Shown in pieces: positions 1-8,001 of a DNA stretch of 60,413 bases. The notes beneath the pieces were generated by a model. That model had not been told where the DNA came from, did not search any database, and was given only the letters and a program-made list of their open reading frames with translations. The position numbers were made by a program, and so were the translations under genes. The stretch's first letter is position 1, and every line of letters begins with the position of its first letter. Origin of the DNA: Streptomyces lacrimifluminis (GTDB taxonomy: Bacteria > Actinomycetota > Actinomycetes > Streptomycetales > Streptomycetaceae); NCBI RefSeq assembly GCF_014646095.1, contig NZ_BMMU01000039.1, positions 1-60,413 of the forward strand. The letters are read 5' to 3'.

Positions 1-329
1 CGGCGACTCCGACTCTATCAGATCCTTTCGGGCCTGATTCCCAGTCAGCGGGGCTTGTCCTCCCGGCTGTTGGGCCGTTCCGACGTTTCAAACCTTAGCG
101 GATCCTCTCGGCGATTCCCAATCGGGCCGCTGAGCTCCATCGAGCCCCATTCGAATTGAATTCGGGCGTGCCGAAATCAACCCGGCTGGGAGATCGTGCT
201 GATGGTTTGGGTTGCCGCTGCTGCGGCGGGTTGCCACCGCAGAACCGTTACGGCCCCGTGGCAACCCGGAGAACATTACGGATCGAGCAGGGGGATGTCA
301 AGCACCCCTGTCCACGCCTGTCAAGATCT
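1..329. other. Non-coding stretch with an imperfect direct repeat
   Basis: I see no convincing gene in this stretch. It holds two related segments, about 21-52 and 101-132, that share GATCCT.TCGG followed by GATTCCCA.TC. They are separated by AT-richer sequence around 86-97. The function is unknown; it may be the tail of a transcript from outside the window. Confidence 0.3.
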
Positions 330-878
330 TTAGTCCAGGTCGGTGAGTCGCCCGCCGGCGTCCGGCTGGGCGTGCTCCACGCGGCGCAGGAGACGGGTGA
401 GAACGTCGCCGAGCCTGCCGCGTTCGTCCTGGGAGAGGTCCTGGAGGAGGTCTTCCTCGAAGACGGTGGCCAGGCGCATCGCCTCCAGCCACTTCTCGCG
501 GCCCTCGTCCGTCAGCTCCACGATCACGCGGACCCGGTTGGCCTCGTCACGCTCCCTGGTGACCAGTCCCTCCGTCACCATCCGGTCGATCCGGTGCGTC
601 ATCGCGGCCGGCGTCAGGCCCAGCCGCTTCGCCAGGTCGCTCGGGCCCATGCGGTACGGGGCGCCGGAGAGGACCAGCGCCTTGAGGACCTCCCACTCGG
701 CGTTGCTGATGCCGAGCGTGGCGGTCTGGCGGCCGTAGGCCACGTTCATCCTGCGGTTCAGTCGGCCCAGGGCCGCGACGATCTTCTCGACCTGGGGGTC
801 CAGATCTCTGAACTCGCGCTGGTAGGCGGCGATCTGCTCATCGAGCGTCGGCTCACCGACGGCGGGGGTGTCACCCAT
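330..878 (-). CDS. MarR-family transcriptional regulator
   Basis: This 182-residue protein has the usual MarR length and layout. An N-terminal dimerisation helix is followed by a winged helix-turn-helix at about residues 60-130, with LTPAAMTHRIDRM as the recognition region and RDEANRVRVIVELT as the wing. It is divergent from the MFS transporter gene across a 135-base gap that contains two inverted repeats. MarR proteins commonly repress themselves and a neighbouring efflux pump, so ligand-relieved control of the pump is a reasonable inference. The ligand is unknown. The ATG at 878 has only a weak ribosome binding site. Confidence 0.9.
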   Translation of the reverse strand: MGDTPAVGEPTLDEQIAAYQREFRDLDPQVEKIVAALGRLNRRMNVAYGRQTATLGISNAEWEVLKALVLSGAPYRMGPSDLAKRLGLTPAAMTHRIDRMVTEGLVTRERDEANRVRVIVELTDEGREKWLEAMRLATVFEEDLLQDLSQDERGRLGDVLTRLLRRVEHAQPDAGGRLTDLD

Positions 879-908
879 GGGCGCAGTGTCCCATGCGCGC
901 GCTTGGTG

Positions 909-958
909 TCGAAGCCCTTCGAGGTGTACTGTTCAGGCCTTAACTTTAGCTTCGAAGT
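909..958. promoter_or_regulatory. Candidate MarR operators between marR and the MFS gene
   Basis: Two short palindromes lie in the shared upstream region: TCGAAG-CC-CTTCGA at 909-922 and CTTCGAAG at 950-957. Both share the TTCGAA core. A TCTAAT at 966-971 could be the -10 element of the MFS gene. The operator role is inferred from position only. Confidence 0.4.
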
Positions 959-1013
959 CTTCACATCTAATCAATTCGGTAGGCGTACGACTTCACAATC
1001 AAGGCAGGTGAAA

Positions 1014-2300
1014 GTGACCAGGGCGATGGGCGCAGCGATGCGCCGGATCCATGTGGGCAACGCACTCAGCGCGTTCGGGCTCGGCTTCACCGTCCCCTAT
1101 CTGTACGTCTATGTGGCGCAGGTGCGGGGACTGGGAGCGATGACGGCGGGTCTCGTACTTGCCGTCTTTGCCGTGGCCGCGCTGGTCGTGCTGCCGTTCG
1201 CCGGGCGGGCCATCGTCCGGCGCGGCCCGCTGCCGGTGCTGCTCGTCGCCCTGGTCACCGCCGCTGTCGGCGCGCTGCACCTCGGGCTCGCCGCCAACGC
1301 GACCGCCGTACTTCTTGCCGCTGTGGCGCTGGGGGCCGGGCAGGCCGTGATGCAGCCGGCGCTCGCGACGATGATCGTGGACTTCTCGTCGGCGGAGACG
1401 CGGTCGCGGGCCTTCGCCACCCAGTTCTTTCTGCAGAACCTCGGGCTCGGCGTCGGTGGGCTCATCGGCGGGCATCTCGTGGACACGACCCGGGTCGGCT
1501 CGTTCACCCTGCTGTTCGCCATCGAGGCGGCGATGTTCCTGCTGCTCGCCGTGATCATGACGGCCGTACGCATGCCTCGTTCGCCGAGGATCGACGGTGC
1601 TCCTGCTCAGGCCAAGGGCAGCTGGAAGCAGTTGCTCGGGAATCGGGCGATGGTGCAGCTGTGTGTGCTGGGGTTTGTTCTTTTCTTCGCCTGTTATGGG
1701 CAGTTCGAGTCGGGGTTGAGTGCGTACGGGGTCGAGGCGGCCGGGATCTCGACGTCCGCGCTCGGTTCGGCGCTGGCGGCGAACACCGCGGTGATCGTGG
1801 TCGCGCAGTTCGCGGTGCTCCGATTCGTCGAGCGGCAGAAGCGGTCCCGGGTGATCGCGGCCGTGGGAATCCTGTGGGCCGTCGCGTGGGGCGTGGCGGG
1901 GTATGCGGGGCTCGGGCACGGCAGCCAGGCCATGGCGACCGCCGCGTTCGTGTCGACGTACGCGCTGTTCGGGCTCGGGGAGGCGATGTTGTCGCCGACC
2001 GTCGCGCCGCTGGTGGCCGATCTGGCGCCGGACGGGATGGCGGGGCAGTACAACTCGGCGTTCGCCCTGGTGAAGCAGCTCGCGCTGGCTGTCGGTCCGG
2101 CGGTGGGCGGTCCGCTCGGGGCTTCGCTGCACGGGCCGTACATCGTGATGTTCCTGCTGTTCTCGCTGGGGATCAGCGTCCTCGCCGTACGGCTGGGGCG
2201 GGAGCTGACTCCCGTACAGAATCAGCCGTCACTGGCGCGGCGGAGTCGGGTGGTCGCGCAGGGTGGGGCTCCGGTGGAGGCCGTGGTGCCTACTCCGTAG
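1014..2300 (+). CDS. MFS transporter, probable drug efflux permease
   Basis: This integral membrane protein of about 428 residues shows twelve hydrophobic segments. The MFS loop between segments 2 and 3 is recognisable as GRAIVRRGPLP, and a charged central loop lies near residue 190. The family couples export of small molecules to the proton gradient. I chose the GTG at 1014 because AAGGCAGG sits five bases upstream; GTG 1008 and ATG 1026 are alternatives. The open frame runs back to 156, but the upstream part overlaps marR and is not membrane-like. The substrate is not deducible. Confidence 0.88.
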   Translation: MTRAMGAAMRRIHVGNALSAFGLGFTVPYLYVYVAQVRGLGAMTAGLVLAVFAVAALVVLPFAGRAIVRRGPLPVLLVALVTAAVGALHLGLAANATAVLLAAVALGAGQAVMQPALATMIVDFSSAETRSRAFATQFFLQNLGLGVGGLIGGHLVDTTRVGSFTLLFAIEAAMFLLLAVIMTAVRMPRSPRIDGAPAQAKGSWKQLLGNRAMVQLCVLGFVLFFACYGQFESGLSAYGVEAAGISTSALGSALAANTAVIVVAQFAVLRFVERQKRSRVIAAVGILWAVAWGVAGYAGLGHGSQAMATAAFVSTYALFGLGEAMLSPTVAPLVADLAPDGMAGQYNSAFALVKQLALAVGPAVGGPLGASLHGPYIVMFLLFSLGISVLAVRLGRELTPVQNQPSLARRSRVVAQGGAPVEAVVPTP

Positions 2301-2331
2301 GAGTAGGCACCGGCTCGGTGGCGTCCTGTTG

Positions 2332-3162
2332 TCAGCGGGTGGCTGTGGCCAGGGTCGAGGTGAAGGGGAGGGTTGCCGAGCCGTCGGGGGACGTGTGGGG
2401 GGCCAGGGCTTCGCGGATCGTTTCCGCCGCTTCGGTGAAGCGGGCCGGGCCGCCCGTCTCCTCGATCGACTGGCCCCAGGGGACGGCCGCGAGGTGGCCG
2501 GAGGCGAAGTCCGCGAAGTCGGGGAACGCGACGGCGAAGGTGACCTCGCGGGTCGTGACGTCGTGGAAGCCGGCGGTGGTCAGGGCGGCGGTGAGGCGGT
2601 CGGCGGGGCAGGAGAGGGAGGCGGCGAAACGTGCCTCCGCCTCCGGGGTGCCGTGTTCGGCGACCGCCTTGAAGTGGGCGGCGAAGTACGGGGAGCGGTC
2701 CACGGGTGGGGTCCAGGCCGTGGCCGTGAAACGACCGCCCGGACGGGTGACGCGGGCCGCTTCGGTGAGTGCGGCCTCCAGGTCGGGGAAGAACTGGAGG
2801 CCCTGTTGGCAGACGACCGCGTCGAACGAGTCGTCCGGATACGGGAGTTTGTCGGCCGGGGCCTGGGTGAACTCGATGTCCGGGTACATCCGCGGTGCCT
2901 TGCGGGCGGCGATTCTGAGCATGCCCTCGAGGAGGTCGACGGCGGCCACGTGGCCCGTGGGGCCGACCTGGGCGGCGGCCGAGCGGGCGACGAAGCCGGT
3001 GCCGCAGGCCAGATCGAGGACGTGGGCGCCCGGGAAGAGGTCGACGGCCTCCAGGGCCGCGGCGACGAAGGGCGCCATCAGGGGGGCGCTGTAGCGCTCG
3101 TAGTGCTCCGTGGCGGTGTGGGTGGCGTTGTCTTTGAGGGGGAAGCCTGTGAGATCTGCCAT
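2332..3162 (-). CDS. Class I SAM-dependent methyltransferase (UbiE/Methyltransf_11 type)
   Basis: This 276-residue Rossmann methyltransferase carries the glycine-rich SAM loop VLDLACGTGFVA at about residues 48-59. An acidic residue follows strand 2 (AAVDLLEGML), and a motif-II-like region reads FDAVVCQQGLQFF. It resembles small-molecule methyltransferases of the UbiE group, but no partner gene indicates the acceptor. It is convergent with the MFS gene, and the two stops are about 30 bases apart. Confidence 0.85.
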   Translation of the reverse strand: MADLTGFPLKDNATHTATEHYERYSAPLMAPFVAAALEAVDLFPGAHVLDLACGTGFVARSAAAQVGPTGHVAAVDLLEGMLRIAARKAPRMYPDIEFTQAPADKLPYPDDSFDAVVCQQGLQFFPDLEAALTEAARVTRPGGRFTATAWTPPVDRSPYFAAHFKAVAEHGTPEAEARFAASLSCPADRLTAALTTAGFHDVTTREVTFAVAFPDFADFASGHLAAVPWGQSIEETGGPARFTEAAETIREALAPHTSPDGSATLPFTSTLATATR

Positions 3163-3276
3163 GGAGGAGCTACTAGCAGGCGCCGGCCGGTTCGCCTAGG
3201 TCCTGTCGTCACATTCCCGTCGTCCGCCCGGAGGGCGGGCCGGGCGGCGTCTGGTGCGTGCTCTCGGTGTGCCGGA

Positions 3277-4962
3277 TCACTTGCCCACCGGCAGCACGAA
3301 CTCGCACCACACCGCCTTGCCGCCTCCCGGTGTCCGGCGTGAGCCCCAGCTGGTGGCGACCGTCGCGACGATGGCGATGCCGCGGCCCGATTCGTCGCCG
3401 GGTTCCGCGGTGCGGCGCAGGGGGAGGTGGTCGTCGCCGTCCGTCACCTCGACGATGAGGCGGCGGTCGGTGCGGCGCAGGCGCAGGCGCATCGGGGGTG
3501 TGCCGTGCTGGAGGGAGTTCGCGACAAGTTCGCTGGCCGCCAGGACGCCCACGTCGTGCAGTTCGGTGGGGAAGCGCCAGCTCGTCAGGACCCCGGAGGC
3601 GAAGGCACGCGCGCGTGGGGCCGCCTCGATGCCGCCCAGCAGTTCCAGGGCCGCGTTGCGGAACAGGTCGCTGTCGGGGCCGGTGCGGGCCGGGTGCTGG
3701 AGGACCAGGACCGCCACGTCGTCGTCGTGGTCCGCGGTGACGCCCGCCGAGCGGACCAGGCGGTCGCAGATGACCTGGGGGCTGCCCGTGGCGCCGGACA
3801 GGGCGCGCTCCAGGGCGGCGATGCCCTCGTCGAGGTCCTCGTTGCGGCGTTCCACCAGGCCGTCGGTGTAGAGGACCGCCGTGGAGCCGGGAGTGAGCGG
3901 GATCGAGCCCGAGGCGTGCATCCAGTCGCCCGTGCCGAGGGGTGGGCCCGTGGGTTCGTCGGCGCGCTGGACGACTCCGCTCTCGTCACGGACGAGGATC
4001 GGGAGGTGGCCCGCGGAGGCGTACACCAGCTTGCCCTCGTTCGGGTCGTGGACGGCGTACACGCAGGTGGCGATCTGGTTGGCGTCGATCTCCGTGGCGA
4101 GGCCGTCGAGGAGCTGGAGGACCTCGTGCGGGGGGAGGTCCAGGCGGGCGTACGCGCGGACCGCCGTACGGAGTTGGCCCATGACCGCTGCCGCGCGCAC
4201 TCCGCGGCCCATGACGTCGCCGATGACGAGGGCTGTGCGGCCTCCGCCGAGGGTGATGACGTCGTACCAGTCGCCACCCACGGCCGCTTCCGTGCCGCCG
4301 GGGTGGTAGGTGGCGGCGACGCGGAGGTCGTCCGGTTCCTCCAGTTCCTGGGGGAGGAGGGAGCGCTGGAGGGTCACAGCGGTCTCGCGCTGGCTGCGTT
4401 CGCTGGCGCGCAGGCGTTCGGCGGCCTCGGCGTGGTCGGTGACGTCGGCGGCGAAGATGAGGACGCCGCCACTCCCTTCGGGAGTGGCCGTGGCCTCGAC
4501 CGGGGTGCACGTGATCGTGTACGAGCGCCCGCTGTGCGCCTTGCGGGACTTGAGCGTGCGGGGCTTGGCGCTGCGCAGGACCTGGTCCAGGAGGGGCAGC
4601 AGGCCCAGTTCGTCGAGCTCGGGGGCCACGTCCCGCGCGGGGGCGCCCTCCGCGCGTACGCCGAAGGCCGCCGTGTAGGCGTCGTTGGCGTACGCGATGC
4701 GGTGGTCCGGGCCGTGGACGATGGCGACCAGGGCCGGGATGCGGTCGAGGACCTCGCGGGTGGGCAGGTCGTCGACCGCGGGGAGGCAGGGCGCCCCGTC
4801 GGCGAGCTGCTCGGCGCGGGCGGCGGGTACGGAGCCGGGGCCGGGGCCGGAGCCCTCACCGAGTCGGTCCGGCAGCCGGTCCGGAGTGATCGGGTGATCC
4901 GTCCGCGCTGCGGCGCGGCGCTGCGTTCCGGGAAGTCGGGCGCTCCAGCGCGTGAAGTTCAC
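3277..4962 (-). CDS. PAS-SpoIIE phosphatase with RsbW-like ATPase domain
   Basis: This multidomain signalling protein has about 561 residues. An N-terminal PAS domain (near VAIVHGPDHRIAYANDAYT) is followed by a PP2C/SpoIIE phosphatase core with GGDWYDV, GDVMGRG and TDGLVERR. It ends in an HATPase_c domain with ELVANSLQHG and DESGRGIAIV. This architecture is abundant in Streptomyces and usually works in partner-switching control of sigma factors: the phosphatase acts on an anti-anti-sigma factor and the ATPase domain can act as an anti-sigma kinase. I prefer the GTG at 4962, which has AAGG four bases upstream; GTG 4989 is also open. No partner genes are adjacent. Confidence 0.9.
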   Translation of the reverse strand: MNFTRWSARLPGTQRRAAARTDHPITPDRLPDRLGEGSGPGPGSVPAARAEQLADGAPCLPAVDDLPTREVLDRIPALVAIVHGPDHRIAYANDAYTAAFGVRAEGAPARDVAPELDELGLLPLLDQVLRSAKPRTLKSRKAHSGRSYTITCTPVEATATPEGSGGVLIFAADVTDHAEAAERLRASERSQRETAVTLQRSLLPQELEEPDDLRVAATYHPGGTEAAVGGDWYDVITLGGGRTALVIGDVMGRGVRAAAVMGQLRTAVRAYARLDLPPHEVLQLLDGLATEIDANQIATCVYAVHDPNEGKLVYASAGHLPILVRDESGVVQRADEPTGPPLGTGDWMHASGSIPLTPGSTAVLYTDGLVERRNEDLDEGIAALERALSGATGSPQVICDRLVRSAGVTADHDDDVAVLVLQHPARTGPDSDLFRNAALELLGGIEAAPRARAFASGVLTSWRFPTELHDVGVLAASELVANSLQHGTPPMRLRLRRTDRRLIVEVTDGDDHLPLRRTAEPGDESGRGIAIVATVATSWGSRRTPGGGKAVWCEFVLPVGK

Positions 4963-5181
4963 GAAACCTTGCCTCGTGTTTGTCGGCACAGGCCGGCAGC
5001 GGGTCGGCCGGAGGTACGGGGGGCGTTCCCCGGGAGATACAGCACTTACGGAATGCCTCGCGGGTAGAGAGGGGTGGAGAAGGCGTGTGCGGCAAGAGCG
5101 TGGAGAACCAGTCTGGCAGGGTGGCCGACCCGGCCGACATCCTTCAGACGCCGGCCGCGTCGGTGGAGTTCCTGGATCCGG
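4963..5181. other. Intergenic gap, nothing recognised
   Basis: The gap between two minus-strand genes. I see no convincing gene, terminator or repeat in it. Confidence 0.4.
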
Positions 5182-6558
5182 TCAGGACGACCCCTTCGGG
5201 TCCTGGTTCAGGTTCTGAGGATGCTTCCCACCGGCCGCGAGTTCGAACTCCGCACGGGGATGTTCGAGTGAACCGAGGGAGACGATCTCCCGCTTGAAGA
5301 GTCCCGACAGAACCCACTCGGCGAGCACCCGGGCCTTGCGGTTGAAGGTGGGCACACGGCTCAGGTGGTAGACGCGGTGCATGAACCAGGCAGGGTAGCC
5401 CTTCAGCTTGCGTCCGTAGACGTGTGCGACACCCTTGTGGAGTCCCAGCGAGGCTACTGAACCGACGTACTTGTGGGAGTACGTTTCGAGCGGCTCGCCC
5501 CGCAGCGAGCGGGCGATGTTGTCGCCGAGGACCTTGGCCTGGCGTACCGCGTGCTGGGCGTTGGGGGCCGTCTCCTTGCCGGGTTCCGCGGCCGTGACGT
5601 CGGGCACGGCGGCGGCGTCACCCGCGGCCCACGCGTGCGTGGTGCCCTCGATCCGCAGTTCGGCGGTGCACTTGAGGCGTCCGCGCTCGTTCAGCGGCAG
5701 GTCGGTGGCGGCGAGCAGGGGGTGGGGTTTGACGCCGGCGGTCCACACGACCGTACGGGTGGGGAAGCGGGCGCCGTCGCTGAGGACGGCGATCCGGTCC
5801 GCGCAGGAGTCGAGGCGGGTCTCCAGGCGCACGTCGATGTTGCGGCGGCGCAGCTGGGTGACGGTGTACTTGCCCATCTCCTCGCCGACCTCGGGCAGGA
5901 TGCGGTTCGAGGCCTCGACGAGGATCCACTTCATGTCCTCGGCCTTGACGTTGTGGTAGTACCGCGCGGCGTAGCGGGCCATGTCCTCCAGCTCGCCGAG
6001 CGCCTCGACGCCGGCGTAGCCGCCGCCCACGAAGACGAAGGTCAGGGCCGCGTCGCGGATCGCGGGGTCGCGGGTGGAGGAGGCGATGTCCATCTGTTCG
6101 ATGACGTGGTTGCGCAGGCCGATGGCCTCCTCGACCGTCTTGAAGCCGATGGCGTGTTCGGCGAGGCCGGGGATCGGCAGGGTGCGGGAGACGGAGCCGG
6201 GGGCGAGGACGAGTTCGTCGTACGTCAGTTGCTGGGCGCCCGTTCCCTCTTCCGCGGTGGCGAGGGTGGTGACGGTCGCGGTGCGCTTGGCGTGGTCGAT
6301 CGCCGTGACCTCGCCGACGACGATCCGGCACTGGCCGAGGACCCGGCGCAGTGGTACGACGACATGGCGGGGCGAGATGGAGCCCGCCGCCGCCTCCGGG
6401 AGGAACGGTTGATAGGTCATGTACGGGTCGGGAGTGACGACGGTGATGTCGACCTGGCCCCGTTTCAGCTCCTGCTGGAGCTTCCGCTGGAGGCTCAGGG
6501 CCGTGTACATACCGACGTAACCGCCGCCGACAACGAGAATGCGCGCACGTTCCTTCAC
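5182..6558 (-). CDS. Type II NADH dehydrogenase (FAD-dependent oxidoreductase)
   Basis: This protein of about 458 residues has an N-terminal FAD dinucleotide fold (ILVVGGGYVGMYTALSLQ) and the PYMTYQPFLPEAAAGSISPRH-type region (positions near residues 45-66) typical of actinobacterial NDH-2. A second NAD-binding GxGxxG appears as FVFVGGGYAGVEALGEL, and a C-terminal GD motif as HAWAAGDAAAVPD. NDH-2 is a peripheral membrane enzyme that passes electrons from NADH to menaquinone without pumping protons. I chose GTG 6558 because the conserved fold starts there. GTG 6573 is possible, and the open frame to 6711 has no membrane or targeting signal. Confidence 0.88.
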   Translation of the reverse strand: MKERARILVVGGGYVGMYTALSLQRKLQQELKRGQVDITVVTPDPYMTYQPFLPEAAAGSISPRHVVVPLRRVLGQCRIVVGEVTAIDHAKRTATVTTLATAEEGTGAQQLTYDELVLAPGSVSRTLPIPGLAEHAIGFKTVEEAIGLRNHVIEQMDIASSTRDPAIRDAALTFVFVGGGYAGVEALGELEDMARYAARYYHNVKAEDMKWILVEASNRILPEVGEEMGKYTVTQLRRRNIDVRLETRLDSCADRIAVLSDGARFPTRTVVWTAGVKPHPLLAATDLPLNERGRLKCTAELRIEGTTHAWAAGDAAAVPDVTAAEPGKETAPNAQHAVRQAKVLGDNIARSLRGEPLETYSHKYVGSVASLGLHKGVAHVYGRKLKGYPAWFMHRVYHLSRVPTFNRKARVLAEWVLSGLFKREIVSLGSLEHPRAEFELAAGGKHPQNLNQDPKGSS

Positions 6559-6775
6559 CGTCCCATGACGCACCCACCGCTCGCGTTTGTCCACAGGCCC
6601 GGCAATTTGTGTGACCTTCGACCAATGGGCCGCAACGTTGCCCGAATCGTCGGCGTGCGGGGCAGAACCGCAGGTCAGCTGGTGTGAGCCGGGTGGCACG
6701 AGGGGGCGCAACCGGGACGTAAGCGACGCATACTCCGATCGGGCGGCACCCCGTGCGGAACGTGCCCCTTCTGAA

Positions 6776-6805
6776 TTGACCCTCGCTCAACTATGTTCGT
6801 AGGTC
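6776..6805 (+). promoter_or_regulatory. Candidate vegetative promoter for the TetR gene
   Basis: TTGACC at 6776-6781 and TAGGTC at 6800-6805 are separated by 18 bases, close to the Streptomyces housekeeping consensus. Transcription would start near 6812, giving a leader of about 125 bases before the ATG at 6939. Confidence 0.45.
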
Positions 6806-6938
6806 GACGGGGTGTAGGGGGATGCGCTCTTTCGGGTCCGCTCCGCGACGGGGGACCCGTGGTTCAGTGCTTGTTCCGCGCGCTCCGGCTGCCAATGGCG
6901 GGGTCTCCGGGGGGAGACGTCATTACCGGGGGAACATT

Positions 6939-7760
6939 ATGCACATTCAGGATTCTCGTTGGTCATCCGCGTCCGCCATCGCACCAGGCGGACCGGTCAG
7001 CGCGGCGGCGGGCAACGGACGCGGTGAGGGATCGCGTACGGCGCCGTTGCGTGTGGACGCACAGCGCAATCTGGAGCACGTGCTGCGCGCGGCACGTGAG
7101 GTCTTCGGCGAGCTGGGATACGGCGCGCCGATGGAGGACGTGGCACGGCGCGCGCGGGTGGGTGTCGGCACGGTGTACCGGCGCTTCCCGAGCAAGGACG
7201 TCCTGGTCCGGCGGATAGCCGAGGAGGAGACCTCCCGGCTGACCGACCAGGCCCGTGCGGCGCTCGGGCAGGAGGACGAACCGTGGTCGGCGCTGTCGCG
7301 CTTCCTGCGGACGTCGGTGGCCTCGGGCGCCGGGCGGCTGCTGCCGCCGCAGATACTGCGGGTCGGTGTCGCCGACGACGACGCTTCCGATCGTGCCGAC
7401 GGCTCCGGTGGTCTCGGTGGCTCCGGTGGCCTCGGCCTCGATGAGGCGCGGGTGCCGCAGCAGCGGACCCAGCCGGCGGGTGCCGGCTTCGGTGGCGGGG
7501 AGCTGCGACTGGTGTCCGACGACTCCGCGGCGGCTGCGCCTGCGGACGACGCGGGCGCGGTGGCACTGCTGGACGTGGTGGGCCGGCTCGTGGAGCGGGC
7601 GCGCGAGGCGGGCGCACTTCGGCCGGACGTGTCGGTGTCGGACGTCCTGCTGGTGATCGCGACGGCGGCGCCCTCGCTGCCGGATGCCGCGCAGCAGGCG
7701 GCGGCCTCTTCACGGCTGCTGGACATCCTGTTGGAGGGGTTGCGGTCACGGCCCCTGTGA
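6939..7760 (+). CDS. TetR-family transcriptional regulator
   Basis: This 273-residue protein has an N-terminal TetR helix-turn-helix at about residues 50-95, including MEDVARRARVGVGTVYRRFP. It is longer than the usual 200 residues. A low-complexity Gly/Ala/Asp insert around residues 150-205 interrupts the ligand-binding domain and probably accounts for the extra length. ATG 6939 follows GGGGGA at good spacing. It lies just upstream of the large ECF sigma gene on the same strand, but about 240 bases separate them. The ligand and targets are unknown. Confidence 0.88.
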   Translation: MHIQDSRWSSASAIAPGGPVSAAAGNGRGEGSRTAPLRVDAQRNLEHVLRAAREVFGELGYGAPMEDVARRARVGVGTVYRRFPSKDVLVRRIAEEETSRLTDQARAALGQEDEPWSALSRFLRTSVASGAGRLLPPQILRVGVADDDASDRADGSGGLGGSGGLGLDEARVPQQRTQPAGAGFGGGELRLVSDDSAAAAPADDAGAVALLDVVGRLVERAREAGALRPDVSVSDVLLVIATAAPSLPDAAQQAAASSRLLDILLEGLRSRPL

Positions 7761-8001
7761 TCGAACGAACCCGAAGGCAACGAACTCGAACATTTTCGGG
7801 CGGGGTGGCCAACTTTCCTGCGGGGAGAGTCGGTTGAGCATTCCCCGTTCGGGTGAACGCTAGTACCTCGGTGCGGGAAGTCCCCACGGACGAGTGGTTG
7901 GTTCGTTCCAGGTGTCCTGAACAAAAGCCAATATGGCACTCTGACCCGGTGTTCGGGACTGGATGTGCAGGCAGCTGTGCAGGCGGCGGGGGCTTTCCGC
8001 G

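Noticed and set aside
156..1013. N-terminal extension of the MFS transporter frame
   Set aside because: It runs antisense to marR and has no membrane-like text; a start near 1014 has a ribosome site.
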